In this document: positions 1 through 8,629 of the stretch, piece by piece
Numbering within the stretch: the stretch's first letter is position 1
Layout of the letters: each line of letters begins with the position of its first letter
From: Streptomyces sp. SM11
GTDB lineage: Bacteria > Actinomycetota > Actinomycetes > Streptomycetales > Streptomycetaceae
NCBI RefSeq assembly: GCF_002910905.1
Contig: NZ_NEUE01000250.1
Location: 1 to 64,000, forward strand
Direction of reading: 5' to 3'
DNA length: 64,000 bases
Made by a program: the position numbers and the translations under genes
Notes under the pieces: generated by a model
Database searches by the model: none
What the model saw: only the letters and a program-made list of their open reading frames with translations
What the model was told of the DNA's origin: nothing

Positions 1-2
1 CC

Positions 3-2759
3 CGCGCCGGGCAGGAGCGCGCCCAGGAGGCGGCCCGAGCCGCCGAGACGGAGGAGCGGGCGGCCCAGGACGCGCTCGGTGCCGTCCACACGCGGGCCCG
101 GGAGGAACTTCGGCGGTGGCAGGACCAGTACGGGCAGCTGCTGCCCGAAGGCACCGCCGAGCCGCTCGCGCAGGCACTCGATGCCGCCGCCGAACCGGAC
201 GGCCGGGAAGCCGGTATCCCCGTACTCACCGACCTGTTCACCGAGGCCACCGCCGCCGCCGTCCAGGGCCTGCGTGACCGGCTCGCCGCCTTGCGAGGCG
301 AGCGCGGCGCGCTGGAGGCCCGCCGGGCCGAGACCGAGGCGGAACGGACCCGGATCGCCGCCGAACACGATGACGCCCCGCCGACCGCCCGCGGCCGCAC
401 CGCCGACCGTGACAGCCTGGAAGGCGCTCTCCCGTTGTGGCGGCTGGTCGACTTCGCGGACGGCCTCGACGACACGGAACGCGCGGGAGTGGAGGCGGCC
501 CTGGAGGCCTCCGGCCTGCTCGACGCGCTCGTCACCTCCGACGAGCCCCCCACCAGTGGCGGCGACGGATACCTGCGTGTCACCGCCCCCGTCGACGGTC
601 CCAGCCTCGCCGACCTGCTGCGCCCCGAGACCGGTACGCCCATCTCGGCCGCCCGGATCACCGCCGTACTCAGGTCGGTCGCCGTCGCCGACACGGCGGG
701 CGCGGCGACCGCCGTCTGCCCCGACGGCCGTTACGCCGCCGGAATCCTCATCGGCTCCCACACCAAACGCCACGCCGAGTACATCGGCGCCACCGCCCGG
801 ACGCGCCGCCGCGCCGAACGCATCGCCGCCTGCGACACCGTCCTGTCCGAACTGGGCGTCCGGTTGGAGGAGGTGGCGCGATCCAGGTCCGGCTGTGAGC
901 AGAGCCTTCAGGAGTACGACACCGCTCGCGCCGCCCTGCCCCGTACCGCCGCCCTCGCCCCGTGCCTGCGCGCACTGGACCGCGCCGTCGCAGCCCTGCG
1001 CGCCACCCGCACAGCCTCCGATGCCGCCCAGTCCGTCTACGACGAGACGCAGGCCGCCTGCGCTGTCGCGGTACGTGCCCTGCATCGCGCCGAGTCCGAG
1101 CATGGCGTCACCGCCCAGGATGTCGACGACATCGAGTCCGCCACGCGCGCCTTCGAACGGGAGGCGGGCGAACTGGCCGCCCGGCGTCGAGAGCACCTCC
1201 GGCAGACCGAGTCCGCCACGGCCGCCGCCGACCGGCTCACGGTCGCCGCGGAGGACGAGGAGGCCGCCGCCGAGGCCGAACGCGCCGCCCGCCGCCGCCA
1301 CGCCGAGGAGTCCGCCGGACTCCAGGCGCTGCGCGAGGCCGTCGGCGCCGAGGCGCGGCAGGTCATGGCACGCGTCGAGGAGACCGAGGACAGCCTGGAG
1401 GCCGCCGCGCGGGAGACGGACGCCGCCCGCGGTGTCAAGGACGAGGCGATCGGCCGCCTGGCCGCCGCCGAGGCTCGCCGCACCGCCGCCGCCGAAGCGC
1501 TGCGGGTCGCCGTCACCGAGGAGAAGGACACCGCCCGCGGCCTGGCCCCGTACGCGGCCCGCGAACTCCTCGACATCCTGCGCTGCCCGTCCGGCCTGGC
1601 CTGGCCCGCGCAGGAGGCCGACTGGACGGGCGAGAGTCTGCCGCGGGCCGCCGTCGCCGTCCACGAGGCGATCCTGACCGCCACGCGTGAACTCGCGCCC
1701 ACCGAGTCCAGCGTCAAGCAGTCCGTCACCCGTCTCACCACGGCTCTGGAGGACCTGCACGCCCATCTCGCCGCCGCTGGACAGGACTACCAGCCTGCCT
1801 GGGACAGCTCCAGCGGTGTCATCACCGTCACCGTCGCTGACGAACAGGGCCCGTTGCCCATCGCCTCCTTCGCCGAGAAGATCGCCTCCCACCGCCGCGA
1901 CCAGGCCGAACTCCTCTCCGACTCCGAGCAACGCATCCTCGAGGACGCCCTTCTCACCCGCCTCGCCCAGCAGATCCACGACCGCACCGTCGACGCCCGA
2001 GACCTGATCCGCCGCATGAACACCGACATGCGCGAGCGCCGCATGTCCTCGGGCACCACGGTCGGCGTCAGCTGGTTGCTCGCCGACGGCCTCGACGACG
2101 AACAGCGTGCCGTCTGCGCCCTCCTGGACGCCGACGCCGCCCGCCTCGGCCCCGAGAAGCTGGCCCGCATGCGCACCCACTTCGCCGCGCAGATCAAGAA
2201 CGCCCGAGCCCGGCAGCGCGAGGCCCCCTACCGGCAGCTGCTCGCCGAGGTCCTGGACTACCGGAGCTGGCGCCAGTTCGCCTTCCAGCTGGTACGCCCC
2301 GGCGGCGCCGAGGAACGCCTCACCCGCGCCCGGCACAGCCGCCTCTCCGGCGGCGAGCAGTCCGTCTCCCTGCACCTGCCGTTGTTCGCCGCCGCCCACG
2401 CCATGCTCAACTCCGCGCACCCCGACGCCCCGCGTCTGCTCGCCCTCGACGAGGCGTTCGCCGGCGTCGACGACACGGGTCGCGGCGAACTCATGTCGCT
2501 GGCTGCCCAGTTCGACCTCGACCTGTTCATGACCGGGTACGACCTGTGGGCCGTGCACAGCGCGGTGCGTGCCGCCGCCCACTACGACCTCGCGCACTCC
2601 GCCGTCGACCACACCGTCTCCGCGCTCCTGCTCCTGTGGGACGGTGAACGCCTGCACGCCGACGACAGCGGCACCCTGAGCAGCATGCTCGGCTCACCAG
2701 GTACCCGCTCCGCAGCCCGGCAGGAACTAAAGGTCCAGGAGGCCCAGCTTGTCGACTGA
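3..2759 (+). CDS. jetC: Wadjet type II SMC-like ATPase JetC (TIGR02680 family), 5' end outside window
   Basis: The reading frame is open from base 3, so only the C-terminal ~918 residues are present and the N-terminal Walker A half lies outside the window. Most of the visible protein is Ala/Glu/Arg-rich coiled coil. Near the end come the ABC/SMC signature LSGGEQS, then the Walker B segment RLLALDEAFAGVDD and a D-loop. This arrangement and the TIGR02679-type gene directly downstream match the TIGR02680 family, the SMC-like motor of type II Wadjet systems. Wadjet complexes recognise and cleave closed circular plasmid DNA (family knowledge). The stop overlaps the jetD start by 11 bases, showing translational coupling. 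JetA and JetB are expected just left of the window. Confidence 0.85.
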   Translation, partial: RAGQERAQEAARAAETEERAAQDALGAVHTRAREELRRWQDQYGQLLPEGTAEPLAQALDAAAEPDGREAGIPVLTDLFTEATAAAVQGLRDRLAALRGERGALEARRAETEAERTRIAAEHDDAPPTARGRTADRDSLEGALPLWRLVDFADGLDDTERAGVEAALEASGLLDALVTSDEPPTSGGDGYLRVTAPVDGPSLADLLRPETGTPISAARITAVLRSVAVADTAGAATAVCPDGRYAAGILIGSHTKRHAEYIGATARTRRRAERIAACDTVLSELGVRLEEVARSRSGCEQSLQEYDTARAALPRTAALAPCLRALDRAVAALRATRTASDAAQSVYDETQAACAVAVRALHRAESEHGVTAQDVDDIESATRAFEREAGELAARRREHLRQTESATAAADRLTVAAEDEEAAAEAERAARRRHAEESAGLQALREAVGAEARQVMARVEETEDSLEAAARETDAARGVKDEAIGRLAAAEARRTAAAEALRVAVTEEKDTARGLAPYAARELLDILRCPSGLAWPAQEADWTGESLPRAAVAVHEAILTATRELAPTESSVKQSVTRLTTALEDLHAHLAAAGQDYQPAWDSSSGVITVTVADEQGPLPIASFAEKIASHRRDQAELLSDSEQRILEDALLTRLAQQIHDRTVDARDLIRRMNTDMRERRMSSGTTVGVSWLLADGLDDEQRAVCALLDADAARLGPEKLARMRTHFAAQIKNARARQREAPYRQLLAEVLDYRSWRQFAFQLVRPGGAEERLTRARHSRLSGGEQSVSLHLPLFAAAHAMLNSAHPDAPRLLALDEAFAGVDDTGRGELMSLAAQFDLDLFMTGYDLWAVHSAVRAAAHYDLAHSAVDHTVSALLLLWDGERLHADDSGTLSSMLGSPGTRSAARQELKVQEAQLVD

Positions 2760-4029
2760 CAGCCAGCCGTCCCCGCCGTCGTACACCGAGCTCCGCGAGG
2801 AAGGCTGGCGGCGCCTGCTCGCCGCCGCCCGCCGCCGTCTGGAGCGCAGCGGCGGCATCGTCCACGGCGACATCGGCCTCACTTCCCCCACCGAGGCCGA
2901 ACGTCGCATCGTCATCGGCGTCACCGGCCGGTACCGCCCCGAGACCGCCAGACGCCTCACCATCCCCCTGGCAGACCTCGACGCCTACCTGCACACACGC
3001 TACGGAACCGGCCTGCTCCAGACCCTGGGCCGCCTGCACGGTCCGCTGCGCGACCGCCCCGCCGAACGCGCCGACGAGGCGGCCGCCGGTGCCCGGGCCC
3101 TCGCGGCAGCCCAGGCCTCACCTCTCGCCGACCAGGGCTGGTACCCGGCCTGGCTGGAGCGGATCGCCGCCGACGGCACCCTCACCCGCCTCCTGCGGCG
3201 AGGCGACGCGGCACTGCTCCAGGCCGCCGTCCGGGTCCTGGGGAAACTCCCCGGAATACGGGGCGACGCGGGCCGAAGCCCCCTGCCCCTGCCGGTCCTC
3301 GCCGAGTGGGCCACCGGCGACACCAAGGCGCTGCTGCCGGGCGGCCCGCTCGAACAGCTCGTACTGCGCGCTCTCGCCCAACGCACCGCCGCGGGCGACG
3401 GGCAGCCGGTGGGGGCCGTCCCCCGAGACCGGGCCGGACGCCGCGCGCTGTGGGAGAGCGCCGGAGCCGTCGCCGACGACCTCGCCAGCCAGGTCCTCGT
3501 CCTCAACATCGGCGCCCGCGGAGACGACGTGGTGTGCGACTGGCTGCGTGACGCCGCCGGCTTCGGCATCCCCTTCCGCCTCACCCTCCACCAGCTGACG
3601 ACTGCCGCCGTCGTCCCCGCCGCCCGTGAGATCCACGTCTGCGAGAACCCGGCAGTGCTGCGCGTGGCCGCCGCCGAACTCGAAGACCGCGCCGCCGCCC
3701 TGGTCTGCACCGAAGGCATCCCGTCGGCCGCCTGCCACAAGCTGCTCGCCGCCGCCGCCCTGTCCGGCGCCCGTCTGCACTGGCGCGCCGACTTCGACTG
3801 GACCGGCCTGCGTATCACCGCCGCCGCCATGGAGCGCCATGGCGCCCGGCCCTGGCGCATGAGCACGGCCGACTACCGCAGTGCCCTGGCGGGAGGTGCC
3901 TCCACGCCGCTGACCGGACCACCCGCCGCCAGCCCCTGGGACCCCGCCCTCGCTTCCGCGATGAGCGAGTCGGGCCAGGCGGTCATGGAGGAACGACTGC
4001 TGCCCGAACTCCTCTCGGACCTCGGCTGA
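2749..4029 (+). CDS. jetD: Wadjet type II nuclease subunit JetD (TIGR02679, DUF2399)
   Basis: A 426-residue protein starting at TTG 2749, inside the end of jetC, with a good AGGAGG ribosome site at 2736-2741 eight bases upstream. The C-terminal third has the DUF2399 features ICENPAVL-like (HVCENPAVL), CTEGIPSAACHK and RADFDWTGLRI, the Toprim-like core with conserved Glu and DxD. The N-terminal part fits DUF3323. JetD is the topoisomerase VI-like DNA-cleaving subunit of Wadjet, working with the JetABC condensin-like complex (family knowledge). It is the last gene of the operon. The next gene is convergent, so the defence operon ends here. No frameshift is seen. Confidence 0.85.
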   Translation: MSTDSQPSPPSYTELREEGWRRLLAAARRRLERSGGIVHGDIGLTSPTEAERRIVIGVTGRYRPETARRLTIPLADLDAYLHTRYGTGLLQTLGRLHGPLRDRPAERADEAAAGARALAAAQASPLADQGWYPAWLERIAADGTLTRLLRRGDAALLQAAVRVLGKLPGIRGDAGRSPLPLPVLAEWATGDTKALLPGGPLEQLVLRALAQRTAAGDGQPVGAVPRDRAGRRALWESAGAVADDLASQVLVLNIGARGDDVVCDWLRDAAGFGIPFRLTLHQLTTAAVVPAAREIHVCENPAVLRVAAAELEDRAAALVCTEGIPSAACHKLLAAAALSGARLHWRADFDWTGLRITAAAMERHGARPWRMSTADYRSALAGGASTPLTGPPAASPWDPALASAMSESGQAVMEERLLPELLSDLG

Positions 4030-4131
4030 TGAGCTGGGTACCGGCGACATGCCGGCAGAGCCGGGTCCCGGACGTGACCGGCAGCGGTTGACGCTGTTGC
4101 GAGTCTCCTGGGCACCGGGGTGCGGCGTGAG

Positions 4132-4524
4132 TCAGATTCTGATCACGCGGATGCCGGGGCCGCACAGAATGAGGAGATCAGCAGGGTCCGAGGTGAGGAC
4201 GGTCACCGGGGAGGGCGAGGCGAGGACGGTGGCGGCCACGATGGCGTCGAGAGCGTACTTGTGGCCGTGCAGGCTTGCTGAGGCGAGGAGCTTGCTGGCG
4301 TGGTGGGCGCTGGCTTCCGTGGGCGGCACGATGTTCACGCGTGAGACGGCGTAGTCGAAGCGGGCCTGGTTGGTCTTGGGGTCGCGGGCTTCGACGAGTG
4401 TCACGGAGCTCGTGATGACGCGGATGTCCTCGGCTTCGGCCGCGGCGAGCCATTCGGTGAGCTCGGGCGTGCGTCGTACGAGCTTGGACAGGCCCTCGCA
4501 GTCCAGGACGAGCGTGCCGCTCAC
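4132..4524 (-). CDS. PIN-domain toxin (VapC-like)
   Basis: A 130-residue PIN-domain protein. The acidic residues expected for the metal-binding RNase site are visible: D8 in LVLDCEG, E45 in TLVEARD, D93 in YALDAIVAA and D113/D116 in LTSDPADL. VapC-type toxins cleave RNA, often tRNA or rRNA (family knowledge; the target here is unknown). It starts at GTG 4524, overlapping the antitoxin stop as GTGA, so the pair is translationally coupled with the antitoxin first. It lies convergent to jetD, next to a defence operon, which is a common setting for toxin-antitoxin modules. Confidence 0.85.
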   Translation of the reverse strand: MSGTLVLDCEGLSKLVRRTPELTEWLAAAEAEDIRVITSSVTLVEARDPKTNQARFDYAVSRVNIVPPTEASAHHASKLLASASLHGHKYALDAIVAATVLASPSPVTVLTSDPADLLILCGPGIRVIRI

Positions 4525-4808
4525 GCGGCGTCCGCCGAGCCGGCCGCGTCAGCGCGCAGGAGTGCCCGCTTGGCCTCGACCGCTGCCTGGTCGACCGGGC
4601 CGTGCTCGGCTTCCGCGTCTTCGATGAGTTCGCGCAGCCGGTCCCGTTCGAGTTGGCGCTGGATGAGGGCTTCGACGTAGGCGGACATGCCGCGCTTGCC
4701 GGTTCGTGCCTTGAGTGCCGTGATGGTGCCTTCGTGGAGGGAGACGGAGACTGGGCGGACGGGACCTTCGCCGGGAGCGGGAGCGGGGGTGGTGGCCATG
4801 GAAGCCAT
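4521..4808 (-). CDS. VapB-like antitoxin
   Basis: A 95-residue protein directly upstream of the PIN toxin. The N-terminal half (SVSLHEGTITALKARTG, then SAYVEALIQRQLERDRL) has the length and pattern of a ribbon-helix-helix DNA-binding fold. The acidic C-terminal tail fits a toxin-neutralising region. The start is ATG 4808, with an in-frame ATG at 4799 as alternative. No clear Shine-Dalgarno is seen before 4808, but an AT-rich inverted repeat ends three bases upstream, fitting autoregulation by an RHH protein. The much longer open frame running to 6299 on this strand is a shadow of the kinase-like gene. Confidence 0.75.
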   Translation of the reverse strand: MASMATTPAPAPGEGPVRPVSVSLHEGTITALKARTGKRGMSAYVEALIQRQLERDRLRELIEDAEAEHGPVDQAAVEAKRALLRADAAGSADAA

Positions 4809-4810
4809 TT

Positions 4811-4827
4811 TAACAAAACTCTTGTTA
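4811..4827. promoter_or_regulatory. Inverted repeat, likely operator of the toxin-antitoxin pair
   Basis: TAACAA-N5-TTGTTA, perfect 6-bp arms, ending two bases before the antitoxin ATG. It sits in an AT-rich patch in otherwise GC-rich DNA. Position and symmetry fit binding by the antitoxin. This is inference from sequence only. Confidence 0.55.
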
Positions 4828-5179
4828 TTGAGCGGGGTGATTCCGCGACGTTGCGGCCTGACCGGAAGTAGGAGGCGGATTCCCCCGCGGGGTACAGATC
4901 CTCTGCGATCACTAAGCGCGACGACGCGATCCGTGGGCTGACGCGCGAGGAACTGCTCGCGCTGCCCGCGGCCGTGGATGCGGTGATGGACTCTGTTCGG
5001 GGCTTCATGAACCGGTTGGCCGGACAGGGAATGGAATGCCGTGGTCGGCACTTCGAGTCGGAACTTCCACCGCGCGATGTTCTCCCGGCTGCTGTCGCAC
5101 ACCGAATACGACGTCCGGAAGGCCGGCGGGGTGCGACGGAGTGTGGGGTGGTGGCGAATCGTCGGGTCGGGGGCCCGGC
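4828..5179. other. Intergenic, possible excisionase/HTH remnant
   Basis: No complete gene is seen. On the plus strand about 4910-5010 reads IRGLTREELLALPAAVDAV, which resembles the first residues of actinobacterial excisionase-like HTH proteins. It has no good start and then loses similarity, so it may be a relic. The stretch separates the toxin-antitoxin promoter from the kinase-like gene. Confidence 0.3.
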
Positions 5180-5185
5180 TAGCGT
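5180..5185 (+). promoter_or_regulatory. Candidate -10 of a leaderless promoter
   Basis: TAGCGT followed by seven bases and ATG 5193. This spacing is typical of leaderless transcripts in Streptomyces. No convincing -35 is seen, so the case rests on the -10 and its spacing. Confidence 0.4.
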
Positions 5186-5192
5186 GGCGCGA

Positions 5193-6281
5193 ATGCGTGT
5201 GATGAATGGCGACGAAGGACAGAGCCGGGCAATGGATGGGCGTGACCGGGAGGGCGTTTCCGGCGAGGTGCCGGTGGCGGACGGAGCTGTGACCGGGGAC
5301 GGTCCAGCGGGCCGGGTTCCCGGGCGCGTGGTGGTGCTCGGGACGAGCGGGGCGGGAAAGTCCACTCTCGGCGCGCCCCTCGCAGCCCTGATCGGTGCCG
5401 CCCACAGCGGACTCGACCGGTTCCAGCACGGGCCCAACTGGACGCAGGCGACGCCCGAGGAGTTCCGGAAGAGGGCCCTGGCGGAGGCAGAGAGTCCGCG
5501 CTGGCTGTTCGACGGCAACTACATCGACCGCGTCGCCGCCGATCTGTGGCCGCGTGCCGACCTGATCGTCTGGCTCAACCCGCCGTTGCCGGTGATCCTG
5601 CGGCGGTTGTTCGTCCGCAGCCTGAAGCGGATCGTTCTGCGTACCGAGTTGTGGGGTGGAAATCGCGAGGGCTGGGGTGCGCTCTTCAGCCGTAACTCGG
5701 TCCTGCGGTGGGCCGTACGGTCCGACCGGCGACATGTCGAGGAACTGCCGGGCCGGCTCGCGGAGCTTGAAGCGCAGGGTGTCGAGGTCGTACGGCTGCG
5801 CTCCGGCGCCGATGCCCGCGCCTGGTCGCGCGCCATGGACGAGCGGGTGCGGGCCCGCGTGACGGAGGTTTTCACGCGGGCGGTGGCGCCTTCCGGGGAA
5901 CCCTGGAGGGTGCTCGACGCGGCGGACGTGCTGCCGAGGGATTGCTCGGACTGTCTCGCGGCCACTTTTCCCGACAGCCCTCAGATGAACCTGATCGAGC
6001 GGGGCAGGGCGGCGTCCGGGGCCGGGGCGGTGGCGCCGGTGTGGCGGGCCGCAGTGGACGGTCTCCTCGCGACAGGTGGTGGTGAAGCCGTGATCCGGGC
6101 CTTCACCCGTTGGGAGAGCGGCCCCTCGGAGACCGGCGACGGGGTGGAGCCCGGAGCGCCAACCGCCCGGCAGGCGGTCGCGGAGGAGGCCGCCCCGGCG
6201 GACGGGGCATCGCTGCGGCTCCGCTTTGTCTCCGGCGGAGGGCATGGCGTCCTGACGGTCGCGTACGCGAAGAGCGACTGA
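5193..6281 (+). CDS. P-loop nucleotide kinase-like protein with C-terminal extension
   Basis: From ATG 5193 the protein has 362 residues; the frame is open further back to 4974. Around residue 45 is the Walker A string LGTSGAGKSTL, followed by an FDGNY segment and the pattern of short adenylate-kinase-like NTPases annotated as FlaR/topology modulation proteins (about 180 residues). Substrate and role are unknown. The kinase part ends near residue 220. The remaining ~140 residues have a CSDC motif and an Ala/Gly-rich region not typical of the family, so this may be a fusion or read-through into former coding DNA. I chose 5193 because TAGCGT lies seven bases upstream; starts at 4974 or within 5193-5310 remain possible. 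Confidence 0.65.
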   Translation: MRVMNGDEGQSRAMDGRDREGVSGEVPVADGAVTGDGPAGRVPGRVVVLGTSGAGKSTLGAPLAALIGAAHSGLDRFQHGPNWTQATPEEFRKRALAEAESPRWLFDGNYIDRVAADLWPRADLIVWLNPPLPVILRRLFVRSLKRIVLRTELWGGNREGWGALFSRNSVLRWAVRSDRRHVEELPGRLAELEAQGVEVVRLRSGADARAWSRAMDERVRARVTEVFTRAVAPSGEPWRVLDAADVLPRDCSDCLAATFPDSPQMNLIERGRAASGAGAVAPVWRAAVDGLLATGGGEAVIRAFTRWESGPSETGDGVEPGAPTARQAVAEEAAPADGASLRLRFVSGGGHGVLTVAYAKSD

Positions 6282-6377
6282 CCGGCGGGGACCGGTCATC
6301 GACCGGGCATGTCCAGGTTCGGCTTCCGGTCACGGCCTGTAGGTGGTAGTTGTGCGGGCAGGGATGCCTTTCAACGC

Positions 6378-6566
6378 CATTTGCCCCGAGCGCAGCAAAT
6401 GCAATATGTCAAGACCGTCATCTCCGTGGTCAGCATGGGTTTCCTGCGCGGACTCTCGGCTGCCCACATGGAGACGATCCCAGCGATCAACGACTGGGTC
6501 GCGCATCCGATCGCCAAGGACCCTGTTCTGTCGGCCACGGGACTGAGGGTCATCCGTAACCGTCAC
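6378..6566 (+). pseudogene. Fragment resembling an IucA/IucC-family NIS siderophore synthetase
   Basis: About 63 residues in one frame. The segments YVKTVISVVSMGFLRGLS and PAINDWV resemble, from memory, the internal 'MGF-RGLS ... PAINDWV' stretch of DesD-like NIS synthetases. There is no start, no rest of the domain and no neighbouring siderophore gene, so this would be a relic. It is convergent with the broken response-regulator gene and overlaps its end. The family assignment is uncertain; that it is a coding remnant is better supported. Confidence 0.4.
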
Positions 6567-7289
6567 CAGTTGCGCGCCAACCGGCAGATGGCCGATCTCG
6601 CCGACCCGTCCGCCGCCTTGCACCTGGTCGGCGAACTCTCCAGGCCGTTGCCCCAGACCCAGGCGGCGATGCCGACTCTGTTGCGTACGTCCAGTTTGCG
6701 CTGGACGTTGGCGACATGCGTCTTGGCCGTACCCGCCGAGATGAAGAGCGCGGCCCCGATCTCCGCGTTGGTCATCCCCTTCGCGACCAGCCGGGCGATC
6801 TCTCTCCCGGTCCGTCAGCGCGTCCAGCGGCTTCGCGGCCCGGGGTCTGCCGGTGTCCCGGTGGCGCCGCAGCAGGCTGACCGTGAGGGAGGGGCTGATC
6901 AGGGTGTCGCCCGCCATCGCGGAGCGCACCGCCTCCACCAGCAGCGTCGGGCCCGAGCGCTTCAGCAGGAAGCCGCAGGCGCCGTCGCGCAGCGCGGTGT
7001 GGACGTATTCGTCGAGTCCGAAGGTCGTCACCACCACCACGCGCATCGGGCTCTCGGCGTCGGGCCCGGCGAGTCGCCGGGTGACCTCCAGGCCGTCCAT
7101 GCGCGGCATGCGGATGTCGGCGAGTACGACGTCCGGGCGCAGTTCCGCGGCGAGTTCGACGGCCCGCAGACCGTCGGAGGCCTCGCCGACCACTTCCATG
7201 TCGGGCTGGGAATCCAGGATGAGTCGGAATCCGATGCGTACGGATTCCTGGTCGTCGGCGAGGAGTATGCGAGTGGTCACGACCGGCAC
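6563..7289 (-). pseudogene. NarL/FixJ-family response regulator, frameshifted between receiver and HTH
   Basis: From GTG 7289 the receiver domain reads normally (acidic pocket ADDQ, phospho-acceptor D58 in VVLADIRMP, conserved Lys in GFLLKRSG) up to LDALTDRER. The frame then breaks near 6805. The LuxR-type HTH continues in another frame: [20 protein letters not shown] then [20 protein letters not shown]. Restoring LTDRER-E-IARL needs two extra bases (or loss of one). No histidine kinase lies beside it. As it stands the regulator has lost DNA binding, unless the break is a sequencing error. Confidence 0.85.
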
Positions 7290-7704
7290 CGTAGTTCGCG
7301 TTCGCCCTGTCCGGCCAGCGGAACGCTACGCGCTGGTTTCCGCGGTCTCCCCGGCCGGGCCATGGCTCTGGGCGCGCGGGCCGTCCGGCAGTTGGAGTCT
7401 ACGGTGGCACGCTCTCCGGAACAGCTGAGCACCGGCCGGATTCCGGCCATGTGACGCAGACGGAATCGGCTTCCGGGGCCGGTGGTTACGGGGCGGAAAA
7501 GGGCGCTGCGCCTTGAACTGCCGGTTCGTGACGGGCTGCTCTTCAACACAGCGCGGCGAGGCCGGTGATGGCCCTGCCGCAGGGCGCGTTCCGCCACGCG
7601 TTCCCCCGCCGCCCGACTCCCCGTCTCTCAACTCGCAGGCGTCCAACTCGCCGTCGCTCGACGCCCCGTCGCCCAGCGCCTCTCACGGCCCGAAGGATCA
7701 CCGG
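7290..7704. other. Intergenic, no gene seen
   Basis: About 415 bases between two divergent genes. Open frames here have no recognisable domain. A long frame runs in from 7513 into the thioesterase, but its first 64 residues are low-complexity Pro/Ser and look non-coding. Any promoter of the thioesterase must lie here; none stands out. Confidence 0.4.
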
Positions 7705-8505
7705 ATGAACGTCGGCGCCCACCGCATCGCACCGTCGGCGAACGTCAGCCCGGACGGCTGGCTGCGTCGCTACCCCGCGACGGCCGGCGTCCGCCGCAGG
7801 CTGCTGGTCCTGCCGCACGCGGGCGGATCGGCCGGCTTCTTCCACGCCTGGGGCACCGCGTTCGACAGCGGTACGGAGGTCCTCGTCGCGCGCTACCCCG
7901 GTCGCCACGACCGGCTGGGAGACCCCTGCATCACGACGATGGAGGAGCTGGCCGACCGGGTGTCCGAGGCGATCCTCCCTTTCCACGACGTGCCGTTGTC
8001 GCTCTTCGGGCACAGCATGGGAGCCTCGCTCGCCCACGAGGTGGCGCTGCGCCTCGGGCGTCGGCACGGAAAGCATCCGGCGGCCCTGCACGTATCGAGC
8101 CGCAGGCCGCCGCACCGGCTGACACCGCGCGCCCTGCACGAGCAGGGTGACGAAGCACTGATCGCGGAGATGCGACGGCTCGGCGGCACCGCCGAAGCGG
8201 TCCTCCGGGACCCGGACCTCCGGGAGATCGTCCTGCCCGCCATCCGCGCCGACTTCACGATCGTCGGGACCTACGGACCGCGCGCCGCCGATCCGGTCGG
8301 CTGCCCCGTGTACGCGTACATCGGGGACGAGGACCCGGGCGCCTCGGTGGAGGACATGTCGGCGTGGTCCGATGTCGCCTCCGGCGGCTTCCAGCTGGAC
8401 GTCCTGCCCGGAGGCCACTTCTACCTGGTCGACCAGCACGAGTCCCTGGTCCGGTCCGTCCTCGCCCGGCTGCACTCCGCCGACGACGGTTCGCGCCGTC
8501 CCTGA
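7705..8505 (+). CDS. Type II thioesterase (alpha/beta hydrolase)
   Basis: A 266-residue protein starting at ATG 7705 with GAAGGA upstream. The N-terminal RRLLVLPHAGGSAGFF, the nucleophile elbow FGHSMGA and the catalytic histidine in LPGGHFYL are the features of TEII/GrsT-like thioesterases. These release stalled or misprimed acyl groups from carrier proteins of non-ribosomal peptide or polyketide synthases (family knowledge). No synthetase gene is in the window, so it is either an orphan acting in trans or a remnant of a lost cluster; the decayed genes on its left support the latter. The frame and motifs are intact. Confidence 0.85.
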   Translation: MNVGAHRIAPSANVSPDGWLRRYPATAGVRRRLLVLPHAGGSAGFFHAWGTAFDSGTEVLVARYPGRHDRLGDPCITTMEELADRVSEAILPFHDVPLSLFGHSMGASLAHEVALRLGRRHGKHPAALHVSSRRPPHRLTPRALHEQGDEALIAEMRRLGGTAEAVLRDPDLREIVLPAIRADFTIVGTYGPRAADPVGCPVYAYIGDEDPGASVEDMSAWSDVASGGFQLDVLPGGHFYLVDQHESLVRSVLARLHSADDGSRRP

Positions 8506-8629
8506 CCGCACTCCGGCCGGGATCCGCATGATGCACGGGTGTGCGGAACTCCTATCCTGGGCGGGCGCGAACGGCTCCGGCCGGCGCGAACGACCGTAGG
8601 GGAAACGGCCATCGGGGGATCGGGGCGGC

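Noticed and set aside
4521-6299. 592-residue minus-strand frame
   Set aside because: Only the last 95 codons (VapB-like) are supported; the rest is antisense of the kinase-like gene without domains.
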